Program-made: the position numbers and the translations under genes
NCBI GenBank assembly: GCA_965279195.1
Contig: CBDIHP010000048.1
Location: forward strand, 496,001 to 560,000
Direction: 5' to 3'
Source of the DNA: CBDIHP01 sp965279195
GTDB lineage: Bacteria > Planctomycetota > Planctomycetia > Isosphaerales > Isosphaeraceae
DNA: 64,000 nt
Notes under the pieces: generated by a model
Seen by the model: only the letters and a program-made list of their open reading frames with translations
Told to the model about the DNA's origin: nothing
Database searches by the model: none
In this document: positions 52,401 through 60,797 of the stretch, piece after piece
Position numbering within the stretch: position 1 is the stretch's first letter
Layout of the letters: every line of letters begins with the position of its first letter

Positions 52401-52797
52401 TCCGGGAATCCATCCCCGGGCGGATCAGCTTGAGCGCCACCCGCCTTCGGATCGGCTCCAACTGCTCGGCCACCCAGACCTGCCCCATGCCCCCCTCGCC
52501 GATCAATTCCAGCCGCTTGTAGCGGCCGGCGATCAACCTGGAGAGATCCTCTGGAGGGGTTGGGGGGGATTCCTCCTCCGGATCCCTCGGGACGAACGAC
52601 CGCGTCCCCAGGTCGGCCGCCAGGGGGCGTTCGAGGGCCGAGATCGGCGCCTCATGGGCCTCCAGCAAGGCCCCCAGCCTCGCCCGGAGTTCCGGATCGC
52701 CCTCGCACTCGCGGTCGAGGAACCCGGAACGCTCCCCCGCCGGGAGGTCCGCCGCCGCGTTGAACAGGTCCTTCAGACGCTTCGCATCCCGAGCCAT
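49474..52797 (-). CDS. Transmembrane Ser/Thr protein kinase with WD40-like sensor
   Basis: The 1107-residue protein has an N-terminal ~90-residue helical domain, then a PknB-like kinase (about 92-400): 'IGEGGMGQVWVAEQ', 'VALKLIR', 'HRDIKPSNVMV', 'DFGVAKAV', 'TYMAPEQ', all canonical and likely active. A transmembrane helix ('MIFGTVFLLVLIKAALISGW', about 427-446) and a coiled coil lead into WD40-like beta-propeller repeats ('ILTLGKDGLLRVWDARTA', 'AIVTDDRTSIARIWDAETG'). GGGAGG precedes the ATG. A sigma factor follows with an ATGA overlap, so the kinase is a good candidate to control it. Confidence 0.93.
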   Translation of the reverse strand: MARDAKRLKDLFNAAADLPAGERSGFLDRECEGDPELRARLGALLEAHEAPISALERPLAADLGTRSFVPRDPEEESPPTPPEDLSRLIAGRYKRLELIGEGGMGQVWVAEQLEPIRRRVALKLIRPGMDSRNVLARFEAERQALALMDHPNIAKVFDAGTTDDGRPFFVMELVKGVPITEFCDARRLNPRERLELFVPVCKAIQHAHQKGIIHRDIKPSNVMVALHDETPVPKVIDFGVAKAVGQQLTEKTLYTGFGALIGTPTYMAPEQATLNQLDIDTRTDVYALGVLLYELLAGSPPFEPERLKRVALDEVLRLVREEDPPRPSQRLSTSESKASLAAVRRSDPEKLARLVRGELDWIVMKALEKDRNRRYDTANNLGADIQRHLDGEAVQAHPPGAVYRLRKFARKHKAGMIFGTVFLLVLIKAALISGWLAVRAHNAEQRALAEQRVAMARRFEAESNEEQARVNLGKYESTFQQLNKAKQEAERTAASLRIDLTLAEIARNERRSILQLTRDLGKIPENASDLREFATAAILSVGQGHAPLLPRIHHDGVAIVAAFVSSDNRRILTLGKDGLLRVWDARTASKIADLRQGSEKVVACNFSADGKAIVTDDRTSIARIWDAETGAFRVATEPRPNRYRLLDEQPFSRDDDSPARYPRFNRFARITTDRLITLGTVETRKEEKGITRKTFEPAGPAELWDLATGQRIASLDVPGRILDSLEFHGKGQWITAREGTDVVVLSAVDGTPLARLANPSPQGRLSVIEDVPGRRLATIVRSDDEVAILRAWSPENMWAPPEPVAHPRLSYPLWWSGDAIGARGSGGALVSPISREIVRLGPPLRVESLSSWVFVPQPDGFDLIQLDHGQVAELKTGRIKTPPPDRRFAPDLIAFSPDRRYALGSRRDAFAAQAALIDLGLEKLLPAGKGVDVEIGWGDNLYGWGPRYRYLKDFGYLAVVQPDDFTLEVHRIPTEGNHDAWPPELLQAWAEVAMQGELRPQDGEFQAWDEPTWQAKRKALEGFPVLPSLPGLGDDIPLEMPGTVTGDPLHWARADFREKEYRLGERLAPARALLQRAEALGSKVDAAYFRGEVEKEEKARRDREAQK

Positions 52798-52941
52798 GAT
52801 CGACCTCCCGCCACCAGTGTTTCCCAGAGTGGCGCGGAAGGGCAGGGAGTTGTCTCAGCGTTCGCCGGAAATCGCGTTGCGTGGGAACCGGCTTCGAAAA
52901 TGAGGGAACAAAGCCAAATGGGGTTCTGGGGTGTCTGGTGT

Positions 52942-52963
52942 GATTGTTTCACGTGAAACAATC
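52942..52963. promoter_or_regulatory. parS site (ParB/Spo0J binding)
   Basis: The exact consensus TGTTTCACGTGAAACA is at 52945-52960; the palindrome continues three more bases on each side. ParB loads at such sites and organises the origin region for segregation. A small antisense frame across it is an artefact of the palindrome. Confidence 0.92.
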
Positions 52964-52993
52964 AGGGGAATGGGGCTGTTTGTGTGTGCAGGG

Positions 52994-53031
52994 TGGGGCG
53001 GACGCGACCTTTCGGGCTCGCGTCAACCCCA
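52994..53031. repeat. Stable hairpin next to parS
   Basis: TGGGG (52994-52998) pairs with CCCCA (53027-53031) and GACGCGA (53001-53007) with TCGCGTC (53018-53024) around a CCTTTCGGGC loop. A related hairpin is at 8852-8892. Confidence 0.5.
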
Positions 53032-53140
53032 GCGATGGACGCCGATGATGGCAGAATCCCGCGCGCGGGGCCGTCGTCGGCGGGGTGACGCCTCACATGA
53101 AGTTCGGAGTCGGCCCTCCACTCTGCCGCAAATCTAGGCC

Positions 53141-55015
53141 TCAGATGGACTTCAGGTATTCCAACAGTGCGGCCTTCTGGTCACCCGTCAGCCCCTCTGC
53201 GTAGTAATGCCCCACGTTGGAGTTCCCGGGGATGTCTTTCCCCGCGGCATCTTTCACCTCGAACGTGGGGAATCCCGGCGCATCCTGTCGGAATCCGACC
53301 CTGATCGGGTCGAACTGACGGGTACCGATGGTGAAGCGAATCGGACGTTTCGCCGGCTCCGTGAGGAGATCCGTCAGGCTGGGGACCGAGCCGTTGTGGA
53401 GATACGGGGCGGTCGCCCAGATGCCGTTCAGGGGGCGGGCCTTGTAGCGGGCGGTCGTCCGGGTCTCGGGCGGGAGGTCGGGGATCTCGCTGCGGTGGAG
53501 GTCGAAGAGTTCCGCGAACTTCGGGTTCTTGAAGCTGATGCTCTTGAGGAGGTCCCGGCTCTTCAGGTTGATCTGAACCAGGGATGGGTCGAGGAGGTGG
53601 TTGCGCAACTCCGTCAGGGGCCAGCGGAAAATGGTGCCGATCACCGCGTTGCTCAGCATCAGGTCGCCGGTCGTCCGGTCGGGGATCCTGTCGCCGAGGA
53701 GCAACACATACTTCGACCACTTGCCTTCGAGCCGGCCCGACGGCCGCTCCCTGGCGAAGTTCTCGGCCAGCTTCGGGTCGGTGCCCGTGTCGAAAAGGAC
53801 GGCCGTGATCTTGCGATTGGGCGAGGTCCGATCGAACGGGAAGCCAGCCTTGTCATGGCAATTGGCGCATTTCCGCTGATAGATGACCTTGCCGGCATCG
53901 CGCTTCGCCACGTCGATGGGCGGGAAAGCGTCGGGCCACTGGGGGGACCAGAGGGTCTTCAGCCAGTTCTCCATCCGCCGGAGGTTGTTGATCTGGACCG
54001 ACGACTCATAGCCCAGCGGGGTGACCAGGAGGTCGTTGAACTGGAACTGGCCGAAGACTCCCAGGACCTCGCCGACGTTGCGGCCGAGCGAGCCGATGTC
54101 CCCGGGGCCGCCGTTCGGGGCCGCGCCGTTCCACTGCACCCGGTCGTGCTGAGGGGCGTCCCAGAGGAAGGGGATGCTCACCGGGGCGTCGGCCGTCTGC
54201 GATCCCTCCATCCCGTCCGGCTTCGCATTGGGCGTGGCGCGATGGAATACCTCGTTCAGGATCGCGCCGAAGGCATCGATCCGGCCGTAGGCGGATCCGC
54301 CGTTCTTCGGGAAGTTGCGGGCGTTATAGCCGTGGCGGACCAGGATCACCTGCTCGAGTTCCGCCTTGAGTTCTTCCCGGGCCTCGGGTGAATCGCCCGC
54401 CCCCAGCACGGCCTTCGCGAATCGATCGAACTTCGCCGCGTTATCCCGGGTCGCCACCAGCGAGGCCTCCAGGTCGCGGAGGAAGCTGACCACGTCGCTC
54501 AGCGCCGGGGCGCCGTCGACCCGGTAGGCGACGTTGTTGAAATGCAGCTCATTTGTGTGGCAGGCTGCGCAGGTGAACCCGAGCCAGTTCGTGGTCCCGT
54601 CGAGCAGGCTCCTGTCCTTCACGAACCCCACCGGAAGGCCGTCGGGGTTCCAAGCATCCGGCTTCTGAGGCAGGTAACGGTAGCGGAGGATGTTCTCACG
54701 AGCCCGGAAGGGCGTCTCGCTGGTCGGGCTTTCGAGGACGAGGAACCATTTGTATGGCAGGAGCTGCGACCCCTGCGACGTGAAGTAGAACCGCTGGCTG
54801 TCCTCGGGCGACCAGTGCTGCTTGAGGTAGCGGACCGAGGTTACCGTCTCGCCCAGGGGGTCGGGGCCGACGGCGTCGGCGTTCCGGTCCTCGCCGGGCG
54901 GGTCGGAGGCCAGGGTGGGCGGCACAAGGCAGGCGAACACGGCGAGTGACGACAACATCGCGGCAAAGGCGAGACGCCGCCCTATCAGGAGGGGCCGATC
55001 GGGGGAGGGGATCAT
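53141..55015 (-). CDS. Secreted di-heme cytochrome c (peroxidase/RoxA-like)
   Basis: The 624-residue protein has a signal peptide (about 1-34) and two CxxCH heme motifs: 'CAACHTNE' about residue 160 and 'CANCHDKAG' about residue 400. Segments such as 'FYFTSQGSQLLPYKWFLVLE' and 'LNGIWATAPYLHNGSVPSLT' are typical of the di-heme peroxidase-like family that includes the rubber oxygenase RoxA. It probably works in the periplasm as an oxidase, peroxidase or oxygenase; the substrate is unknown. The start at 55015 opens the signal peptide, with AGGA upstream; the longer frame to 55147 is not supported. Confidence 0.85.
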   Translation of the reverse strand: MIPSPDRPLLIGRRLAFAAMLSSLAVFACLVPPTLASDPPGEDRNADAVGPDPLGETVTSVRYLKQHWSPEDSQRFYFTSQGSQLLPYKWFLVLESPTSETPFRARENILRYRYLPQKPDAWNPDGLPVGFVKDRSLLDGTTNWLGFTCAACHTNELHFNNVAYRVDGAPALSDVVSFLRDLEASLVATRDNAAKFDRFAKAVLGAGDSPEAREELKAELEQVILVRHGYNARNFPKNGGSAYGRIDAFGAILNEVFHRATPNAKPDGMEGSQTADAPVSIPFLWDAPQHDRVQWNGAAPNGGPGDIGSLGRNVGEVLGVFGQFQFNDLLVTPLGYESSVQINNLRRMENWLKTLWSPQWPDAFPPIDVAKRDAGKVIYQRKCANCHDKAGFPFDRTSPNRKITAVLFDTGTDPKLAENFARERPSGRLEGKWSKYVLLLGDRIPDRTTGDLMLSNAVIGTIFRWPLTELRNHLLDPSLVQINLKSRDLLKSISFKNPKFAELFDLHRSEIPDLPPETRTTARYKARPLNGIWATAPYLHNGSVPSLTDLLTEPAKRPIRFTIGTRQFDPIRVGFRQDAPGFPTFEVKDAAGKDIPGNSNVGHYYAEGLTGDQKAALLEYLKSI

Positions 55016-55461
55016 TCGCGGACGCGTCCTTTCCGTCGGGCCACGCGCGAGGTCAGGACGTCCCGCCGGCGGTTGCCGACGGAGGATGGGGCGCCTTCCC
55101 TGTCCGGCGAGGTCCATGGAGGAAATCGGGAACGAGCGGCCGGGCATGCAAAGGGTTCATCGATCCGTCGCGTCGGCCTGGCCGATCGTTGCCCGCCCCC
55201 GAGTATCCGGCCGGACGCGCCGGTCGTCCAGAAAGAGATGATTCTCCGTTCCCCGGCCCCGTACAATATCCGGGTCACCCCTGGCGATCGGGTTCCTGGT
55301 GTGATAGTGTTCGTTTGTATCCTTGGGCGGTCACGCTGGCGAGATAATGGGAAAGATCCGGAGATTGGGTTGTCCGGGATGAGGAGACGCCCGGGAATAC
55401 CGCGAAGATGCGTTGAGTTGGATACCTGGGTCGGACGGAACGGCAAGGGAGGGATGGTCTA
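55016..55461. other. Divergent intergenic region
   Basis: About 445 bases between the leftward cytochrome and the rightward YbjN-like gene. No further gene, hairpin or promoter pair recognised. Confidence 0.4.
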
Positions 55462-55965
55462 ATGCCGATGCTGGAGCGTTTCAGCCGGGAGATGATTCAG
55501 GCGGCGATCGAGGACAGCGAATTCTCGTACATGACCGACCGCGACGGTGACTTCGTCGTGGAGTTCGGGTACGACGAGGAGATCAACGGGCATCCCCGGT
55601 TCCTCCTGATGCTCTCGGGGGAGAACGAGGATCAGTACTGCCTCCGGGCCGACACGATGAGCCGGGTCCGTCGCGACCAGTTCGACCGGACGATCCGCCT
55701 CTGCAACGAGTGGAACGCCCTCTACAAGCAGCCGAAGGTCTACTTCGAGGTCGACGACCCCAACAACTCGACCTCCGGCCGGGTCGTCTGCGAGCTCTGG
55801 ATCAACCTGGCACCGGGTGCCCACCAGGAACTGGTCAACCACTTCACCAGCGGCTTCTTCGCCGCCTGCTTCGGCTTCTGGCATTGGCTGAGCCGCCAGA
55901 ATGACTACGAATCCCTCGGCGACGTGCCTCCCCAGACCCCCAGAGTGCCGAAGGACGACAAGTGA
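55462..55965 (+). CDS. YbjN-domain protein
   Basis: The 167-residue protein fits the YbjN fold: 'DFVVEFGY', 'RFLLMLSGENEDQYCLRADT', then 'FDRTIRLCNEWNALYKQPKV' and 'FFAACFGFWHWLS'. Members resemble type III chaperones and sensory regulators of unknown action. GGGAGGG lies upstream of the ATG. A stop-adjacent repeat copy starts three bases after its TGA. Confidence 0.8.
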   Translation: MPMLERFSREMIQAAIEDSEFSYMTDRDGDFVVEFGYDEEINGHPRFLLMLSGENEDQYCLRADTMSRVRRDQFDRTIRLCNEWNALYKQPKVYFEVDDPNNSTSGRVVCELWINLAPGAHQELVNHFTSGFFAACFGFWHWLSRQNDYESLGDVPPQTPRVPKDDK

Positions 55966-55968
55966 TCC

Positions 55969-56001
55969 ATTTGGAGTGCGTGAACGGAACTGCCGCTTTC
56001 C
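55969..56001 (+). repeat. Stop-adjacent hairpin repeat, copy 4 (degenerate)
   Basis: ATTTGGAGTGCG follows the TGA (55963-55965) of the YbjN gene by three bases and CTGCCGCTTTCC ends the copy. The left stem arm has drifted, so pairing is weaker than in copies 1-3. Confidence 0.6.
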
Positions 56002-56238
56002 TGCGGGGAGTCCCGCCGGCCCAGGGCGCGCTGGGCGCGGGTCTCCCGACCCCGCCCTTGCCCTGAGACGAGGTACGGCTGGGGCGTGCAGACCCAGAAA
56101 TCAAAGGCCCTGATATCCGGGACGTTTCCGAACGGGTCTGGAGCCCCAGTTGAGTGGTACGGCGCGGCGGAAATTGGGGCGGGGTCGGGAGACCCTCGCC
56201 CAGCGCCTGGGCTGCTCGCTCTGTACCCCCCAAAGGGC

Positions 56239-57291
56239 CTAACCCTGCTTCCGCACCCTCGGTCGGAGGATGGGCTCTTCCGGCATCGTTGAACCGAAGA
56301 TCGTTCCAGGCTCGATGATCGAGCCCGGGGCCAGGTGGGATCGGTCGGGGACGATGGTCCCGGCGGAATCGTCGCCGATGACGGATCGGGCACCGACAAC
56401 AACCCCCTCGCCGAGGTAGGCGTGAGCGATGTGGGCGGCGTCGGTGGCTTCGACGTCACCGAGGAGTGTGCTCTGGATGAGGTTCCCGCCGACCCGGCAG
56501 CGGGGGCCGAGGCTCACGCCGCCGCGAAGCTCGGCGCGGCGGATATCGCAATCGGGGCCGATCGAGCAGGGGCCCTCGACCCGCGAGAAGGCCCGGACGG
56601 TCGCGCCCGAGGCGATCCGGATCGGGCCGTTGGTGGTGTCGAGGACGACATAGGGCTCGATCGTGGCCAGTTCGTGGAGGCTCAGCCCGCGGACGGGGCC
56701 GATCACGGAGGCCGAGGCGAGCTGGCGGTTGCTGACCTCCGGGCGGGTCTCCAGGCGGAGGTCGCGCTCGACGTGCCAGGGGGTGCGGTCGATCAGGTCC
56801 TGGGGGATCTCGACCCAGTCGCCGGCCACTTCGATCGTCGCAACATCCCGTCGGGACAGGAGTTCCTCGAACCAGCCGTCGACGTTGCCGCTCGCCAGGC
56901 CGATGGCCTCGCCGGGCCCGACCCAGGCGGCGGCGGGCAGGCCGTCGCAGAGGGCGATCCAGTCGCCCGCGGCGAAGTCCAGGCCCAGGCCGACGTTCTC
57001 GCCCGTCTCGGGGGCCAGCCAGCGGGCGTTGACGACGAGCGTCCGGCCCCGGGCGAGCCAGTCGGGGTCGTTGACCGGCGTGCGGGGGTCGCGGGCGAGC
57101 TGCCAGGCGACCAGTTCGGGCCGGAGGATCAGGCCGCGACGCGCGGGTCCGGGCCCGACCCCGAAGGCCCGGAAGACCTTGTGTCCGAGGGTGGTCATGC
57201 CCAGGCGGAGGTCGAACGCCGGGCGGTTGTGGGTCAACGGGTGCAGTCGACCTACCGCGCCGTCTTCCACGAGGCAGAGCCGCATCGTCAT
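56239..57291 (-). CDS. Sugar nucleotidyltransferase-like protein with left-handed beta-helix
   Basis: The 350-residue protein has an N-terminal part 'LVEDGAVGRLHPLTHNRPAF' and 'TTLGHKVFRAFG' like the PF13562 nucleotidyltransferase family, and a C-terminal hexapeptide beta-helix (about 230-335: 'RIASGATVRAFSRVEGPCSI', 'GGVSLGPRCRVGGNLI', 'GEGVVVGARSVIGDD') like the GlmU acetyltransferase half. It may activate or acylate a sugar, but catalytic Lys/Gly loops of true GlmU are not clear. AAGGAGG lies ten bases before the ATG at 57291. Confidence 0.8.
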   Translation of the reverse strand: MTMRLCLVEDGAVGRLHPLTHNRPAFDLRLGMTTLGHKVFRAFGVGPGPARRGLILRPELVAWQLARDPRTPVNDPDWLARGRTLVVNARWLAPETGENVGLGLDFAAGDWIALCDGLPAAAWVGPGEAIGLASGNVDGWFEELLSRRDVATIEVAGDWVEIPQDLIDRTPWHVERDLRLETRPEVSNRQLASASVIGPVRGLSLHELATIEPYVVLDTTNGPIRIASGATVRAFSRVEGPCSIGPDCDIRRAELRGGVSLGPRCRVGGNLIQSTLLGDVEATDAAHIAHAYLGEGVVVGARSVIGDDSAGTIVPDRSHLAPGSIIEPGTIFGSTMPEEPILRPRVRKQG

Positions 57292-57325
57292 CGTCGAGGG
57301 CCTCCTTGCCCGGTCGGGTTCGCGA

Positions 57326-57838
57326 TCAGAACCAGGGGGTGCCGGCACCCCCCTTGGGATCGATCTCCAGGATGTCGAGCGCCTTCGTCTCCAGGTCGAG
57401 CAGGGCGACCGTCCAGCGGCTGGCCCGGTGCAGCGCCCCGGGATTGATGCAGCGGACCTTCCCCACGGTGCGGTCGGAGACGAGGTGCGTGTGCCCGGAT
57501 AGGAAGTAGTCGGGTTCGGCCTCGATCAGGCGACGGGCCTCGTCGAACAGGTCCCCGTGCGTCACCCCGAACCGCGCACCGCCGACCTCGACGATGCCTC
57601 CCCGGCCCAGGAACGTCCCCCCCGTCGCCGCGATCGTCCGCTTCAGCAGATTCACCTCATCGTCGTTATTCCCCAGCACATAGGAACACGGCAACGCCCC
57701 GCACTCATGGACGATACTCGGCCCCGTGAGGTCCCCGCAGTGGATCAGGGCCTCCGCCCCCGCCTCCAGGAGCTTCGTCACCGCCCGCGACGTCCGCGCC
57801 ACCTGGTCGTGCGTGTCCGAGATGATCCCAACCTTCAT
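57326..57838 (-). CDS. YfcE-type metallophosphodiesterase
   Basis: The 170-residue protein has all blocks of the calcineurin-like family: 'GIISDTHDQ' (D-x-H), 'LIHCGDLTGP' (GD), 'VLGNNDDE' (GN-D), 'GVTHGDLFD' (GHGD-like) and 'LSGHTHLVSDR' (GHTH). It hydrolyses phosphodiesters with a two-metal site. GGAGGGG lies upstream of the ATG. It is 34 bases upstream of the nucleotidyltransferase-like gene and likely co-transcribed. Confidence 0.93.
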   Translation of the reverse strand: MKVGIISDTHDQVARTSRAVTKLLEAGAEALIHCGDLTGPSIVHECGALPCSYVLGNNDDEVNLLKRTIAATGGTFLGRGGIVEVGGARFGVTHGDLFDEARRLIEAEPDYFLSGHTHLVSDRTVGKVRCINPGALHRASRWTVALLDLETKALDILEIDPKGGAGTPWF

Positions 57839-58287
57839 CCGCTGTCCCCTCCCGGGCCCTCTCCCTCAAGCATAGGCCCGGAATATTACCCGCGGCCGGT
57901 CTGTTGACGAAATGCCTCCCTCGACCCGGGGGAGGCATGGGACTTGACCATTGAGCAGGATATTTGGAGCGAAGGTCGCGGGCCGGGCAAGAACCCATCG
58001 ACGTTCGTTCCGGAAAAGAAACTGGCTTCCGGGCGATTTGGGGCGTAGGATGGATTCTGGAGATCACAGCTTGCGGGCCGGGGGGGTCGAAAAGGACTCG
58101 TCCCGGGCGGCGGCGGTGGTCTCCCCGGGGGCCCTGGTGGGGTCGCCGGGCGGCCGTCCGGTGGATTTCGGCGGTCGCGGGTCGGGTTTCCTGTAACGGC
58201 GGACGGGATCGGGGTTTCAGGCCCGGTCGCCGCGTCGCCAGGGGGGACTCGCCCAGGGTTTTCCCGCGATGCGCGGGGAGGTGTTCC
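57839..58287. other. Intergenic region
   Basis: About 450 bases with no supported gene, promoter or hairpin. Confidence 0.35.
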
Positions 58288-58506
58288 ATGTCCATTGCGA
58301 TCCGTCCCAAGCGTTCGATACCGATGCCGAAGCCCGCTGTCGACGCCGAGTCGAAGCGGATGTCCCGAGACGTGCCGACGCCCGCCCGCCCGAAGCCCGA
58401 GGAGGCTCCGGACCGCGGCGATCAGGGGCGTGAGGCCCCCGACGCCGGCTACGGCCGTTCTGGCTCCCTGGAGAATGTCTTCACACATGGCCGAAGCCAG
58501 AGCTGA
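58288..58506 (+). CDS. Small hypothetical protein, 72 aa
   Basis: A polar, probably disordered protein rich in Pro, Arg, Lys and Asp ('RPKRSIPMPKPAVDAESKRM'). No family is recognised. GGGGAGG lies seven bases before the ATG, the only reason for calling it; it could also be a chance frame. Confidence 0.4.
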   Translation: MSIAIRPKRSIPMPKPAVDAESKRMSRDVPTPARPKPEEAPDRGDQGREAPDAGYGRSGSLENVFTHGRSQS

Positions 58507-58865
58507 GCGGTCGGGCCAGGAGCCGATCCCGGACCACCGGAGGCCCCACCGCACCGCTCTACCGGCAAGGATCACCCTCTCCGCGACCGCACACTGATCC
58601 TTCACCGCCGGCGAGCCTGACGGATTGCATCGCCCTCCCTTGGACTCGACTCCCGACTCCTCGCAGGATCCGGCTCCCCTCCACCAGACCGACCAACCGA
58701 GACGCCCCGGCCCTGGACCACTCATCCGGGGAACCGGGGCGTCCGGCGTTGAAATTGTTTCACGTGGAACATTTTGCCAGGCTTTCCCATCCTGTGTCTC
58801 GGGGAGGGAAGGGCATTCCTCTCGAGAATTGGGTTTGTTCCCGCAATTTTTCGATCGGGGCCGGT
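58507..58865. other. Intergenic region with second parS-like site
   Basis: About 360 bases; no supported gene. The parS-like site at 58756-58771 is the only feature seen. Confidence 0.5.
58756..58771. promoter_or_regulatory. parS-like site, one mismatch
   Basis: TGTTTCACGTGGAACA differs from the consensus at one base. It lies 5.8 kb from the exact site at 52945-52960, as expected for a parS cluster. Confidence 0.8.
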
Positions 58866-60626
58866 TCAGAGCGCCGTGTCGTCGTCGTTGGGTTCGTTCG
58901 GCGTGAGTTGGGCGCGGTCGCGGAGGGTGTTGGCGAGGGTGCGGAGCCAAAGGGCGACGGCCTGAGCGCCGGGGTCGGGGTGGCCGAGGGCGCGGTCGGC
59001 TAGGTAGCTGGAACGCCCGCGGCGCGGGGGCATGGAGGCGGTGGCCCGTGCGCCGGCCTCGGCGGCCTCGGCGGCGGCGTCGAGCGAGAGGTGCGGATCC
59101 TCGCCCCGGGCCAGGTGGGCGGAGAGGGTCTCACAGGCGGGGAACAGGGCGTCGAGCATCGTGCGGTCCTGGGCCCGCGCGTCGCCCAGTTCGGCCACGC
59201 CGTGCACGCCCGCCGAGAAGGCCTCAGCCCAGGTTTTCGGGGAGGCCGGGTCGCCTTCGCGGAGCTTGCCCGACGCCCGGAAGAGGAGCATGGCGTAGAG
59301 CGGGCCGGAGGTCCCCCCCAGGCTGCGCTGGAGGACCGTGCTCAACGACTGCAAGGTCGCGGCGGGGTCGTCGAGCGGCAGGGTCGGCAGGGTTTCGAGG
59401 ACGGCCTGGACGCCCCGGGCGAGGCTGAGGCCGAGGTCGCCGTCGCCGACCGCGCGGTCGAGTTCGTTGAGCTTGCCGGCGGAGTCGATGAGGGTGCGGC
59501 CGACGGCCCGGATGGCCTGGTCGAGGCTCCGCCCGAGTTCGGTCTTCGGCGGTGGGAGGGGGGCGGACGCGTCGGTCTCCGGCGGTAGGGGCTCGAAGCC
59601 GGGGATGGTGGGCCGGGGGGCGGCGGCGGCGTTCGGCCAGGCCGGCGCGGCGGTCGGGGCATCGAGCCGGGCGAGGCGCAGGTCGTCGACCTCCATCACG
59701 CTGAGGGACACCCCGGCCATCTCCAGCGAGGAGAGGAACGTGCCCGCATAGACCCGTTCGAGGATCAGCCCTCGGGACTGGAGCACGGCCACCGCGCGTC
59801 TCGCGAGGATGGCCAGTTCCATGGTGGTGGTGCCGCCGAGGTTGTTGATGAGCAGGACGACCCGGTCGCCCCGGACGTGCCGCGCGCCCCCGACGATCGC
59901 GGCGAGGAGGCGGTCGACGGTGGCGTCGACGGGCTCGACGGGGATGCGACGGGCTCCGGGCTCGCCGTGGATGCCGAGTCCGAGTTCGATCTCGTCCTCG
60001 GCGAGGCTGAAGCTGGGTGTGCCGGCGGCGGGGATGGTGCAGGGGGTGAGGGCGACGCCCATGGTGCCGACGGCCTCGGCGGCGTCCTTGGCCTCGGCGG
60101 CAACGACATCGAGGGGCAAGCCCGCCTCGGCGGCGGCGCCGGCGATCTTGTGGACGAGGATGGTGCCGGCGAGGCCCCGGGGCCCGGCCGATTGGGCCGA
60201 CGGGGGCAGGGCGACGTCGTCGGCCACGACGACCATCTCGACGGGGATGCCCTCGGCGCGGGCGAGTTCGGCGGCGAGGCCGAAGTTGAGACGGTCGCCG
60301 GTGTAGTTCTTGACGATCAGGAGCACGCCCGCCTTGCCGCCGACCGCCTTGATCGCGGAGAGGACGGCGTCGGGGCTGGGGGAGGTGAAGACGTCGCCCG
60401 CCACGGCCGCGCCGAGCATCCCCTGGCCCACGTAGCCGGCGTGGGCGGGCTCGTGGCCGCTGCCGCCGCCGGAGATCAGGGCGACCCGGGAATCGCCGGA
60501 CCTGTCCGCGTCTGCGCGGAGGATCACGGGCCGGCTGGGGAGCCGCCGGAGCGCGGGGTAGATGGCCACCAGGCCGTCGAGCATCTCGTCGACGACCGCA
60601 TCCGGGCGGTTGATCAGCTTTTTCAT
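58866..60626 (-). CDS. Dihydroxyacetone kinase, ATP-dependent, fused DhaK-DhaL
   Basis: In this 586-residue protein residues 1-330 are a DhaK domain ('ALISGGGSGHEPAHAGYVG', with the substrate-binding His in 'GLGIHGEPG') and residues 370-570 a DhaL nucleotide domain ('LDRAVGDGDLGLSLARG', 'GGTSGPLYAMLL'). Fused forms use ATP, unlike PTS-dependent three-subunit versions, and make dihydroxyacetone phosphate. The ribosome site is weak. The gene stands alone on the minus strand. Confidence 0.93.
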   Translation of the reverse strand: MKKLINRPDAVVDEMLDGLVAIYPALRRLPSRPVILRADADRSGDSRVALISGGGSGHEPAHAGYVGQGMLGAAVAGDVFTSPSPDAVLSAIKAVGGKAGVLLIVKNYTGDRLNFGLAAELARAEGIPVEMVVVADDVALPPSAQSAGPRGLAGTILVHKIAGAAAEAGLPLDVVAAEAKDAAEAVGTMGVALTPCTIPAAGTPSFSLAEDEIELGLGIHGEPGARRIPVEPVDATVDRLLAAIVGGARHVRGDRVVLLINNLGGTTTMELAILARRAVAVLQSRGLILERVYAGTFLSSLEMAGVSLSVMEVDDLRLARLDAPTAAPAWPNAAAAPRPTIPGFEPLPPETDASAPLPPPKTELGRSLDQAIRAVGRTLIDSAGKLNELDRAVGDGDLGLSLARGVQAVLETLPTLPLDDPAATLQSLSTVLQRSLGGTSGPLYAMLLFRASGKLREGDPASPKTWAEAFSAGVHGVAELGDARAQDRTMLDALFPACETLSAHLARGEDPHLSLDAAAEAAEAGARATASMPPRRGRSSYLADRALGHPDPGAQAVALWLRTLANTLRDRAQLTPNEPNDDDTAL

Positions 60627-60736
60627 GGCGGGGCGGACCCTTCGAGAGACCCCTCGGGCGCGACGGCCCCTCTTCCCGACTTGAACTTAACCGAACCGGG
60701 GTGATCCGGCCAGAAGGGGCGTCCCCTCCGCGCAGC

Positions 60737-60774
60737 AAAACGCCCATGCCGGAGGGATGCCTCCGGCACGGGCG
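60737..60774 (-). terminator. Intrinsic terminator of the ferredoxin-type membrane protein gene
   Basis: A 15-bp stem with one mismatch (60741-60755 with 60760-60774), GATG loop, and TTTT following on the minus strand, 24 bases after the stop at 60798. Confidence 0.85.
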
Positions 60775-60797
60775 ATGGAGGTCGCGACCTTGCCCGT

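Noticed and set aside
50668..52956. A 762-codon open frame on the plus strand
   Set aside because: It is antisense to the WD40-type kinase; the product is acidic Leu/Gly/Val repeats without a domain.
52773..52961. A 62-codon minus-strand frame starting inside parS
   Set aside because: The start and first residues (MFHVKQ) are the usual reading of a parS palindrome; there is no ribosome site.
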